A DNA stretch of 33,587 bases. It comes from an uncultured Duganella sp. GTDB taxonomy: Bacteria; Pseudomonadota; Gammaproteobacteria; Burkholderiales; Burkholderiaceae. Positions 24,263 to 31,179 of this stretch are shown here, piece after piece. A program made the translations under genes and the position numbers. The notes beneath the pieces are model-generated. The model worked only from the letters and a program-made list of their open reading frames with translations. It searched no databases and was not told the origin of the DNA. The stretch is from contig CAMLRG010000039.1 in the NCBI GenBank assembly GCA_946482335.1, positions 1 to 33,587 of the forward strand. The letters are read 5' to 3'. How positions within the stretch are numbered: the first letter of the stretch is position 1; the number at the start of each line of letters is the position of its first letter.

Positions 24263-25114
24263 ATGGACATGATCAGCGAACACGTTTGCCACGGTGGAGT
24301 CCAGCGCTTCTACCGTCACGAGTCGGAGGCAGTCGGCTTGCCGATGCGGTTTTCCATCTTCATCCCGCCGCAAGCGGCGCAAGGCCCCTTGCCCGCCCTG
24401 TTCTATCTCGCGGGCCTGACGTGCACTGAAGAGACCTTCAGCATCAAGGCCGGCGCGCAGCAGCATGCGGCGCGCGAAGGCCTGGTACTGATCGCGCCCG
24501 ATACCAGCCCGCGCGGCGCGGGCATCGAAGGCGAAACGGCCAGCTGGGATTTCGGCGAAGGCGCGGGCTTCTACCTCGACGCGACGCAAGCGCCATGGTC
24601 GCAGCATTACCGCATGGAGAGTTATATCCACGAGCTGCGCAAGCTGGTCATCGACGAACTGCCGGTCGACGCGCAGCGCATCGGCATCTTCGGTCATTCG
24701 ATGGGCGGGCATGGCGCGCTGACGCTGGCATTGCGCCGGCCGGATCTGTTCCGCAGCGTGTCCGCCTTCGCGCCGATCGCGGCGCCGACCCGTTGCCCAT
24801 GGGGCCACAAGGCGTTCAATGGCTATCTCGGCCCCGACCAGGCGGCGTGGCTGGCGCATGATGCCAGCGCGCTGATGGCGGCGCAGGATGAAGCGCCCTT
24901 CCCCAACGGCATCCTGATCGACCAGGGCCTGGCCGACAAATTCCTGGAGGAGCAGTTATATCCGGGAGTGTTCGAGGATGCGTGCCGCGCCGCCGGACAG
25001 CCCCTGGAGCTGCGCCGGCACGCGGGCTACGATCATGGCTACTACTTCATCTCGAGCTTCATTGCCGACCATGTGGCGTTCCACAGCCGGCGACTGAAGG
25101 AAATTACTTCGTGA
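24263..25114 (+). CDS. fghA: S-formylglutathione hydrolase
   Basis: It hydrolyses S-formylglutathione to formate and glutathione, the second step of glutathione-dependent formaldehyde detoxification, in the cytosol. The 283-residue protein has the esterase D alpha/beta fold. LAGLTCTEETF (49-59), IAPDTSPRG (77-85), GAGFYLDATQAPW (100-112), GHSMGG with Ser146, IDQGLADKF with Asp225, and GYDHGYYF with His258 give the probable Ser-Asp-His triad. The ATG at 24263 starts like E. coli FrmB; ATG 24254 or TTG 24245 would add extra residues. TACAAT (24250-24255) lies 7 bases before it and there is no Shine-Dalgarno sequence. The partner dehydrogenase AdhC/FrmA is not in the window. Its 3' end overlaps convergent cheV by 11 bases. 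Confidence 0.93.
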   Translation: MDMISEHVCHGGVQRFYRHESEAVGLPMRFSIFIPPQAAQGPLPALFYLAGLTCTEETFSIKAGAQQHAAREGLVLIAPDTSPRGAGIEGETASWDFGEGAGFYLDATQAPWSQHYRMESYIHELRKLVIDELPVDAQRIGIFGHSMGGHGALTLALRRPDLFRSVSAFAPIAAPTRCPWGHKAFNGYLGPDQAAWLAHDASALMAAQDEAPFPNGILIDQGLADKFLEEQLYPGVFEDACRAAGQPLELRRHAGYDHGYYFISSFIADHVAFHSRRLKEITS

Positions 25115-26057
25115 GGACGCGGCGGATGGTGTCCGCCAATTCTTCCGCGACGAACTTGGCCACATAGGCGTCGGCGCCGACGCCCTTGACGTGGTCTTCG
25201 TTGGTCTTGCCCGACAGCGAGGAATGGATCACCACCGGGATCTTGGCAAAGCGGGCATCCTGCTTCACCAGTCGGGTCAGCGTGAAGCCATCCATCTCCG
25301 GCATTTCCAGGTCGGTCAGCACCAGGGCCACGCGGTCTTCCACGTTGATGCCTTCGGCCTTGCAGCCATCGGCGATGTGGTTCAGCTTATCCCAGGCTTC
25401 CTTGCCGGTCTTCAGCATCACGTAGGGCGCGTTCATCGCTTCCAGGCCGCGCTCGATCAGGTTGCGCGCCACCACGGAATCGTCGGCCGCCAGGATGAAG
25501 GTGCCTGGCTTCAGCGGCAGCTTGCCGATGGTCGCTTCGTCGATGTCCTTATGGTCGCTCGGGGTCAGGTTGCGCAGGATGGTTTCCACGTCCAGCACCT
25601 GCGCCAGGCGGGTGTTCTGCACGTCGCCATCGACGCGCGCGATGGAGGTCACCATGCCGCCGCCGTGGCTGCCTTCCGCGCTCAGCACCTGGCTCCAGTC
25701 CAGGCGCACGATCTCGTCCACCGACTCCACGGCGAACGCTTGCGTGGTGCGGGCGAATTCGGTCACCAGCATGATGTTCAGGCCCGTCTTGGGCTTGACG
25801 CCGACGATGCCGGGCAAGTCCATCACGGGAATGATCTGGCCGCGCAGGTTGACCACGCCCAGCATGTGCGGCTCCGAGCCCGCGACGGCGGTCACCGTCG
25901 GCATCGCCACGATCTCGCGGATCTTGAAGACGTTGATGCCGTACAGTTCGGAGTTGCCGCTGGTGCTGTCGACGCCGAGGCGGAACAGCAGCAACTCAAA
26001 CTTGTTGGAGTTGGTCAGGTTACTGCGCTCGTCAACTTCTTGTTGAACGGAATTCAT
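25104..26057 (-). CDS. cheV: Chemotaxis protein CheV
   Basis: This 317-residue cytosolic coupling protein links chemoreceptors to the CheA kinase and is tuned by phosphorylation. Residues about 18-165 are a CheW-like domain (YGINVFKIREIVAMP, LGVVNLRGQIIPVMDLP). Residues about 184-315 are a response-regulator receiver with the acidic pair Asp192-Asp193, phospho-acceptor Asp249 (LTDLEMPEMDG), Ser279 region (IHSS) and Lys301 at the usual lysine position. The two domains and length fit CheV. GGAG lies 7 bases before the ATG. No other chemotaxis genes are in the window. It ends overlapping fghA and lies downstream of the tRNA-Gly terminator. Confidence 0.95.
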   Translation of the reverse strand: MNSVQQEVDERSNLTNSNKFELLLFRLGVDSTSGNSELYGINVFKIREIVAMPTVTAVAGSEPHMLGVVNLRGQIIPVMDLPGIVGVKPKTGLNIMLVTEFARTTQAFAVESVDEIVRLDWSQVLSAEGSHGGGMVTSIARVDGDVQNTRLAQVLDVETILRNLTPSDHKDIDEATIGKLPLKPGTFILAADDSVVARNLIERGLEAMNAPYVMLKTGKEAWDKLNHIADGCKAEGINVEDRVALVLTDLEMPEMDGFTLTRLVKQDARFAKIPVVIHSSLSGKTNEDHVKGVGADAYVAKFVAEELADTIRRVLTK

Positions 26058-26161
26058 CTATCGCTCCAATCTTCTTGAACAGGCATTCCAGTTGGTATGG
26101 AATGTTTCAGCAGTATACCGGCCTTTGTTTGACAACCGCGAGCGATGAGGGGCAGAAACAA

Positions 26162-26188
26162 CAAAAAAGGACGCCCTTGGGCGTCCTT
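26162..26188 (-). terminator. Intrinsic terminator after tRNA-Gly
   Basis: AAGGACGCCC (26167-26176) and GGGCGTCCTT (26179-26188) form a perfect GC-rich 10-base stem with a tight loop. On the minus strand it is followed at once by a run of six T residues. It lies 10 bases past the tRNA 3' end and 104 bases before cheV, so it isolates the tRNA from cheV. It is the only textbook terminator seen in the window. Confidence 0.9.
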
Positions 26189-26198
26189 CCTGGAATTC

Positions 26199-26274
26199 TG
26201 GAGCGGGAAAAGGGTCTCGAACCCTCGACCTCAACCTTGGCAAGGTTGCGCTCTACCAACTGAGCTATTCCCGC
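26199..26274 (-). tRNA. tRNA-Gly (anticodon GCC)
   Basis: The 76-base minus-strand sequence folds as a full cloverleaf. The acceptor stem pairs GCGGGAA with TTCCCGC, the D arm contains AGCTCAGTTGGTAGAGC, the anticodon stem-loop CCTTGCCAAGG carries GCC, and the T arm has GGTTCGAACC. The CCA end is encoded. GCC reads the glycine codons GGC and GGU, the commonest glycine codons in this GC-rich window. It has its own promoter and terminator and stands alone. The divergent gene is the CPA1 antiporter. Confidence 0.97.
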
Positions 26275-26286
26275 TTGGGAGGCGTG

Positions 26287-26315
26287 ATTATGACAGGCGC
26301 TATCCGGACTGACAA
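26287..26315 (-). promoter_or_regulatory. Sigma-70 promoter of tRNA-Gly
   Basis: On the minus strand TTGTCA (5 of 6) is followed by exactly 17 bases and CATAAT (5 of 6). The predicted start is about 6 bases before the mature tRNA 5' end. A G/C-rich discriminator (CACGCCTCCC) separates -10 from the tRNA, as in stringently controlled stable-RNA promoters. Confidence 0.75.
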
Positions 26316-26346
26316 GTAGTTTTTCAATTGCTACCGACGTTGCCCC

Positions 26347-26352
26347 TATAAT
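26347..26352 (+). promoter_or_regulatory. -10 box directly before the CPA1 antiporter ATG
   Basis: A perfect TATAAT ends 6 bases before the ATG at 26359, so the A of the start codon is at the expected +1. No Shine-Dalgarno sequence is present and no good -35 is seen. The message would be leaderless if this promoter is used. Confidence 0.45.
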
Positions 26353-26358
26353 GCCCGC

Positions 26359-28008
26359 ATGGATTCTATCGAGATAGTGTTGGCCATGCTGCTGGCGGTG
26401 ATCGCCAGCGCCTACCTGAAGCGGATGCTGCCTGCCGGCCTTCCCCTCCCCCTGGTCCAGATCGGCCTGGGCGCGGGCATCGCGGCATGGTCCGGCCACG
26501 GTATCCAGCTCGACCCCGAACTGTTCTTCCTGCTGTTCATCCCGCCCTTGCTGTTCCTCGATGGCTGGCGCATCCCGAACACGGGCTTGTTGCGCGACCG
26601 CGTAGTGATCCTGGAACTGGCCCTGGGGCTGGTGATTTTCACCGTGCTGGGCGCGGGCTATTTCATCCACTGGATGATTCCCGCCATGCCGCTGCCGGTG
26701 GCCTTCGCGCTGGCGGCCATCCTGTCGCCTACCGACCCGATCGCAGTCGCCTCGATCGCGTCGCGTGCGCCGATCCCCAAGCGCCTGATGCACATCCTGG
26801 AAGGCGAAGCGCTGCTGAACGATGCCAGTGGCCTGGTGTGCTTCCGTTTCGCCGTGGCGGCGGCGCTGACCGGCAGCTTCTCGCTGACCGGCGCATCGCT
26901 CACCTTCGTCTGGCTGGCAGCGGCCGGCATCGCCGCCGGGGTCGGCGTGACCCTGGCCGTGGCATGGCTGCAGGGCCGGCTCACGGCACGCTATGGCGAG
27001 CCGTCCGGTTCGCCCATCCTGGTCAGCCTGCTGATCCCTTTCGGCGCCTACCTGGTGGCGGAACGCATGCATGCGTCCGGCATCCTGGCGGCGGTGTCGG
27101 CCGGCATCACCATGAGCTATGTGGAGCTGGGCGGCCAGGCGCTGGCCGCCACCCGCATCCAGCGCACCGCCGTGTGGGACACGGTGCAATTCACCTTGAA
27201 CGGCGTGATGTTCGTGCTGCTGGGCGAGCAATTGCCCGACATCCTGCGCGGCGCCAGCGAGTCGCTGGAGCAGAGCGGCCACCTGAATCCGTGGTGGCTG
27301 GTGCTGTATGCCTTCGCCATCAGCTTCGGCCTGATTGCGCTGCGCTTCGTGTGGGTATGGGCCACGCTGCGGGTGACGCTGTACCGGCGCGCCTGGCGGG
27401 CGCGCGGCAGCGCGGCGGCAGGCAAGCCGCACTGGCGGCTGCTGCTGGCGACGGCCCTGGCCGGCGCGCGCGGCGCCATCACGCTGGCCGGCGTGCTGAC
27501 CTTGCCCCTCACGATGCCGGACGGCGCACCCTTCCCGGCGCGCGACCTGACCATCCTGCTGGCCAGTTCGGTGATCCTGATTTCCCTGCTGGCCGCCAGC
27601 GTCGGCTTGCCGCGCCTGCTGGGCGGCATGCACTTCCCGGAAGAGCCGGCCGATCGCCAGCAGGAAGACATGGCGCGGCGCCAGGCCGCGGCGGCGGCCA
27701 TCGCCGCGATCGAGCGCGCCGAGCTGGCCCTGGCCGAAGGCCATCATCCTGACGTGCTGCCCCAGGCTGCGGCGCGGGTGATCGCGCTATACGAGCACCG
27801 CCTGAACGTGGCCTGGTCGGCGGAGGACCGGAACAAGGAACACTTCCGCCAGCTGGACCGCGCCGAGCGCGATTTGCGCCTGGCGGCCATGCAGGCCGAA
27901 CGCCAGGCGATTTTCGAACTGGCGCGCCACCACCACATTTCCGACGAAACGGCGCGCAAGCTGGTGCGCGAAATCGATCTCGTCGAAGCGCGGCACCAGA
28001 AGAAATGA
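26359..28008 (+). CDS. CPA1 family Na+/H+ antiporter (YjcE/NhaP-like)
   Basis: This 549-residue inner-membrane sodium (or potassium):proton antiporter has about 12 helices (1-425) and a cytosolic, highly charged C-terminal region (430-549) that looks like a coiled coil. FIPPLLFLDGWRIP (about 60-73), PTDPIAVASI (about 129) and EGEALLNDASGLV (about 150-162) are CPA1 hallmarks; the ND of LLND is the ion-binding pair. Length equals that of E. coli YjcE. Its stop overlaps the start of the histidine kinase gene by ATGA, making an antiporter-kinase-regulator operon. That suggests the two-component pair responds to, or controls, ion or pH conditions; this is inference. Confidence 0.9.
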   Translation: MDSIEIVLAMLLAVIASAYLKRMLPAGLPLPLVQIGLGAGIAAWSGHGIQLDPELFFLLFIPPLLFLDGWRIPNTGLLRDRVVILELALGLVIFTVLGAGYFIHWMIPAMPLPVAFALAAILSPTDPIAVASIASRAPIPKRLMHILEGEALLNDASGLVCFRFAVAAALTGSFSLTGASLTFVWLAAAGIAAGVGVTLAVAWLQGRLTARYGEPSGSPILVSLLIPFGAYLVAERMHASGILAAVSAGITMSYVELGGQALAATRIQRTAVWDTVQFTLNGVMFVLLGEQLPDILRGASESLEQSGHLNPWWLVLYAFAISFGLIALRFVWVWATLRVTLYRRAWRARGSAAAGKPHWRLLLATALAGARGAITLAGVLTLPLTMPDGAPFPARDLTILLASSVILISLLAASVGLPRLLGGMHFPEEPADRQQEDMARRQAAAAAIAAIERAELALAEGHHPDVLPQAAARVIALYEHRLNVAWSAEDRNKEHFRQLDRAERDLRLAAMQAERQAIFELARHHHISDETARKLVREIDLVEARHQKK

Positions 28009-29084
28009 ACCGGCGCGCCATCCTTTCCCTGGCCGTGGCCTGGCTGCTGTTCTGGGCCCTGATGGTGGCGACGGCGGTGCAGGACTTCCTGCGCCATGAT
28101 GAGGGGCCGCTGTGGCAGCCTTTCCTGTGGGAGTCTTCGTCGATGGCGGTGGCCACGCTGCTGCTGGCCATGCAGCGGCTGGGCACGCGGCGCTACGACG
28201 GGCTGCTGGCGACGCCGGCGCGCTGGTTCGCGCGCCAGGCGCTCTGGCTGCCGGTGTGGTGGGCCTTGTTTACGCCGCTGGCGTTCGGCATCCGCCACGG
28301 TGTGTATGCCTTGCTTGGACTGAGCTACGATCACGAGCCTTGGGCTGCGACCTTCCTTTACGAGAACGTGAAGATCTCGATCTTCGCGGTCATTTTCACC
28401 CTGATCGCCTTCGGCGTACTGTCCTTTCGCGCGGCAGAGCAAGCCAATGCCCAATTGCGCACGGCCCAGCTGTACCAGCTGACGCAGCAGATGCAGCCGC
28501 ACTTCCTGTTCAATGCGCTGAATACCATTTCGTCGCTGATGCACTCGGACGTGGAGCGCGCCGATGCCACCCTGGTACAGCTGGCCGAGGTGCTGCGTGC
28601 CACCCTGGACGTCAGCGGGCAGCAGCAGGCGCCTTTGCCGACCGAACTGCGCCTGCTGCGCGGCTATGCGCGGCTGATGGAGGAGCGCTTCGCCGACCGC
28701 GTGCACATTGCGTGGGAGATCGATGCAACTTGCGGCGACTGCCTGGTGCCGGTGATGAGCATGCAGCCCTTGCTGGAGAACGTGTTCAAGCACACCGTCG
28801 AGCGGCGGCGCGGCGTGACGCACATCGCCATCAGCGCCCGGCGCGACGGCGACGGCTTGCTGCTTGCGGTCAGCGACGACGCGGGCCGTCTGGCCCCGGC
28901 GCAGCCGGCGGACACGGCAGGCGCCTCGGGCGCCGCCGGGCCGGCAGCCACCACGAGCGGCATCGGCATACGCAATTTGCGCGAGCGGCTGCAAGCGTTG
29001 TACGGTGACCGCGCCAGCCTGCAGCTGGTGCAGCTGGAGCCGGTGGGCGTGCGCGCGGAAATGAGGCTGCCATGCGTATCCTGA
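28005..29084 (+). CDS. Sensor histidine kinase, LytS/YehU type
   Basis: This 359-residue inner-membrane kinase has about four hydrophobic helices (about 8-25, 44-58, 80-105, 122-140). A cytosolic His_kinase domain of the LytS family follows: QPHFLFNALNTISS, with phospho-acceptor His166, then the N box PLLENVFKH (Asn259) and the glycine motif GIGIRNLRERL (319-329). There is no recognised extracellular sensor domain, so the signal may be sensed in the membrane. An Ala/Gly-rich insertion (about 295-318) separates the N box and G box. The gene overlaps the antiporter by ATGA and its regulator by 13 bases. It should phosphorylate the LytR-type protein downstream. Confidence 0.92.
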   Translation: MNRRAILSLAVAWLLFWALMVATAVQDFLRHDEGPLWQPFLWESSSMAVATLLLAMQRLGTRRYDGLLATPARWFARQALWLPVWWALFTPLAFGIRHGVYALLGLSYDHEPWAATFLYENVKISIFAVIFTLIAFGVLSFRAAEQANAQLRTAQLYQLTQQMQPHFLFNALNTISSLMHSDVERADATLVQLAEVLRATLDVSGQQQAPLPTELRLLRGYARLMEERFADRVHIAWEIDATCGDCLVPVMSMQPLLENVFKHTVERRRGVTHIAISARRDGDGLLLAVSDDAGRLAPAQPADTAGASGAAGPAATTSGIGIRNLRERLQALYGDRASLQLVQLEPVGVRAEMRLPCVS

Positions 29085-29809
29085 TCGTCGACGACGAACG
29101 GCCCGCGCGCGACAAGCTGCGCCGCATGCTGGCCCAGGAGGCCGGCGTGACTGCTATCGAAGAAGCGCGCGACGGCGTGGAAGCCTTGGAAAAAGTCGAC
29201 AGTTTCGGCCCGGATGCCATCTTCCTCGACGTGCAGATGCCCGAGGTCAGCGGGCTGGAAGTCGCCGCTTCCCTGCCCCAGCCCGGGCCGCTGGTGGTCT
29301 TCGCCACCGCCTTCGACGCATACGCGGTGCCGGCCTTCGACGCCAACGCGATCGACTACCTGCTCAAGCCGTTCGATGCCAGCCGCCTGCAGCGTGCCAT
29401 GCACCGCCTGCGCGAGCGTCTGGCGATGCGGCAGGAGCCTGCGCCGCTGGGCCGGCCCGCCGCAACCGCCGTGCCGCCCGGGGCGCCGCTACGGCAACTG
29501 CTGGTCACCGAGCGCGGCGGCACACGCGTAGTGCCGGTCGCCGACATCCAATGGATCGAGACCGCCGACAATTATGTCGCACTGCATACTGCCCAGGGCG
29601 CCCCGCTGCTGCGCCAGACGCTCACCGACCTGCTGTGCAACCTGGGCGATGGCTTCGTGCGTTGCCACCGCCGCGCCGCCGTCCGGCTGTCGCTGGTGGA
29701 GAAGATCGACCAGCGCGGCCAACTGGTGCTTCGCGACGGCGCCCTGGTGCCACTCGGCCGCAACTTCAAGGCCGACGTCGTGCACGCATTGGCGCGTCGG
29801 GTCACTTGA
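29072..29809 (+). CDS. LytTR family response regulator
   Basis: This 245-residue cytosolic transcription regulator has a receiver domain (1-120) with acidic pair Asp7-Asp8, phospho-acceptor Asp53 and Lys99. A Pro/Ala-rich linker (about 123-138) leads to a LytTR DNA-binding domain (about 140-243; IQWIETADNYVALHT, FVRCHRRAAVRLSLV). Family members usually bind direct repeats upstream of targets. It overlaps the kinase by 13 bases, so the two are cotranslated. Its own operon or the antiporter promoter is a natural target. It ends overlapping the convergent fucosidase gene by 8 bases. Confidence 0.94.
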   Translation: MRILIVDDERPARDKLRRMLAQEAGVTAIEEARDGVEALEKVDSFGPDAIFLDVQMPEVSGLEVAASLPQPGPLVVFATAFDAYAVPAFDANAIDYLLKPFDASRLQRAMHRLRERLAMRQEPAPLGRPAATAVPPGAPLRQLLVTERGGTRVVPVADIQWIETADNYVALHTAQGAPLLRQTLTDLLCNLGDGFVRCHRRAAVRLSLVEKIDQRGQLVLRDGALVPLGRNFKADVVHALARRVT

Positions 29810-31163
29810 CCGGCAAGCTCTCCGCTGCCACATCCAGCTGCAGCGCGACAATCGTGTCCATTTCATTGCGCGCCGCGGGCGCCACGGACAGCTCGGTGCC
29901 GTGTGCGGTCTGCGCGAAGCGCGCCGCGCCGCCGCCCAGCACGGACGCCTTCACGATCCTGGCCGGAATGGCGGGCAACACCAGTTTGTCCCCCGGCCAT
30001 TGCAGGACGTGCACATAGATGGTCTTGCCCTGGCGCGTGGACGCGCCATACTCGCCCGGCAGGAAAGGCCCGCCGCGCGTGCCGTAGATGCTCTCGCCGT
30101 ATTTGCCCAGCCAGGCGCCGATTTCGCGCAGGCGGGCTGCTTGCGCGGGGTCGATGCGCCCGTTGCGGTCCGGGCCGACGTTCAGCAACAGGTTGCCGTC
30201 GCGCCCCGCCACCTTGGCCAGCAGCTGGATGTAATGCTTGAGCGGCTTGGGCTGCATGTTCGGCTGGTAGCCCCAGGCACCGGCGATGGTCGTGCACAGC
30301 TCCCACGGGTGCTGGTTGTCGAAGTCGCCCAACGCGCCGTCGCCTTCGCGCGAGTGGAAGTCTTCCTGCATGTCGGCGCGGCCGTTGTAGATTGCCTGCG
30401 GCTGCAGGCGTCGCAGCATGGCGTTCACCTTGTCGTGCTGCCAGCTGAAGCCGCCCTTGTAATGCTCGCCCGCCGGACGTTTCGCCCATTGCGCGATTTT
30501 CCAGTCGCCACCGAAGCTGAGCCAGTCGGTTTCGCCGCCGTCGAACCACAACAGGTCGATCTTGCCGTAATTGCTCAACAGCTTTTCCATCTGCCGATGG
30601 TACTGCTCACGCATCGCCTCCGCGCTGTCGCGCTGCAGGTCCGGCATCACGTAGCCCGGGAAGCGCCAGTCCAGCGGCGAGTAATACAGGCCCACGCCCA
30701 TGCCCGCCTGGCGCGCCGCCTTGACATAGTCCGCCACGAAGTCGCGCTTGGCGGCCGTGTTCACGCTGGTGTAAGGGTTCGCCCCATCGTCGAACATGGC
30801 AAAACCATCGTGATGACGGGACGTGAACACCATGTACTTCATGCCGGCCGCTTTCGCCAGCTCGGCCCAGCCATCGGGATTGAAGCCGGCCGGATTGAAC
30901 TCGTTGGCCAGTTTCGCATATTCGCGCGTGGGGATCTGCTCGTCCCATTGCACCCATTCGCCCCGGCCGGGGATGGCGTACAGGCCCCAGTGGATGAACA
31001 TGCCGAAGCGCGCCTTGCGCCACCAATCGATACGCGTTGCTTGCTCCTTCTCCGCGACGGCCTGGCTGCCGCCTTGCGCAAACGATGCCGTGGGAAACAT
31101 CCAGGCTGCCGTCAACGACAACAGGGCCGCGCCCGCAAGCAGGCCAGGTATGCGTTTCAACAT
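29802..31163 (-). CDS. GH29 alpha-L-fucosidase, Sec-exported (second of a pair)
   Basis: This 453-residue enzyme should release alpha-L-fucose from glycans outside the cytoplasm. A Sec signal (LLAGAALLSLTAAWMFPTASFAQ, about 8-30) precedes the GH29 barrel: RFGMFIHWG (52-60), TSRHHDGFAMFD (114-125) and LLWFDGG (204-210). Asp208 is the expected nucleophile, and WFDGGE is the family signature. The ATG at 31163 has GGAG 8 bases upstream; ATG 31169 is only 2 bases from it, and the upstream TTG is unlikely. It follows the first fucosidase after 16 bases, one operon. Length is normal for a GH29 catalytic unit with a short C-terminal beta domain. Confidence 0.92.
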   Translation of the reverse strand: MLKRIPGLLAGAALLSLTAAWMFPTASFAQGGSQAVAEKEQATRIDWWRKARFGMFIHWGLYAIPGRGEWVQWDEQIPTREYAKLANEFNPAGFNPDGWAELAKAAGMKYMVFTSRHHDGFAMFDDGANPYTSVNTAAKRDFVADYVKAARQAGMGVGLYYSPLDWRFPGYVMPDLQRDSAEAMREQYHRQMEKLLSNYGKIDLLWFDGGETDWLSFGGDWKIAQWAKRPAGEHYKGGFSWQHDKVNAMLRRLQPQAIYNGRADMQEDFHSREGDGALGDFDNQHPWELCTTIAGAWGYQPNMQPKPLKHYIQLLAKVAGRDGNLLLNVGPDRNGRIDPAQAARLREIGAWLGKYGESIYGTRGGPFLPGEYGASTRQGKTIYVHVLQWPGDKLVLPAIPARIVKASVLGGGAARFAQTAHGTELSVAPAARNEMDTIVALQLDVAAESLPVK

Positions 31164-31179
31164 CTTCATCTCTCCAGAT

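Noticed and set aside
26101..26160. FliA (sigma-28) promoter for cheV
   Set aside because: GCCGGTAT resembles the sigma-28 -10 element, but no TAAA-type -35 lies at the right distance, and TTGTCA is only 12 bases from TATACT.
26107..27747. A 546-codon minus-strand frame covering the tRNA and antiporter
   Set aside because: It reads through the tRNA-Gly gene and opposite the antiporter; composition is that of an antisense shadow. The same applies to long frames at 78-1829, 14179-15903, 19295-20536, 22652-24175 and 30823-32823.
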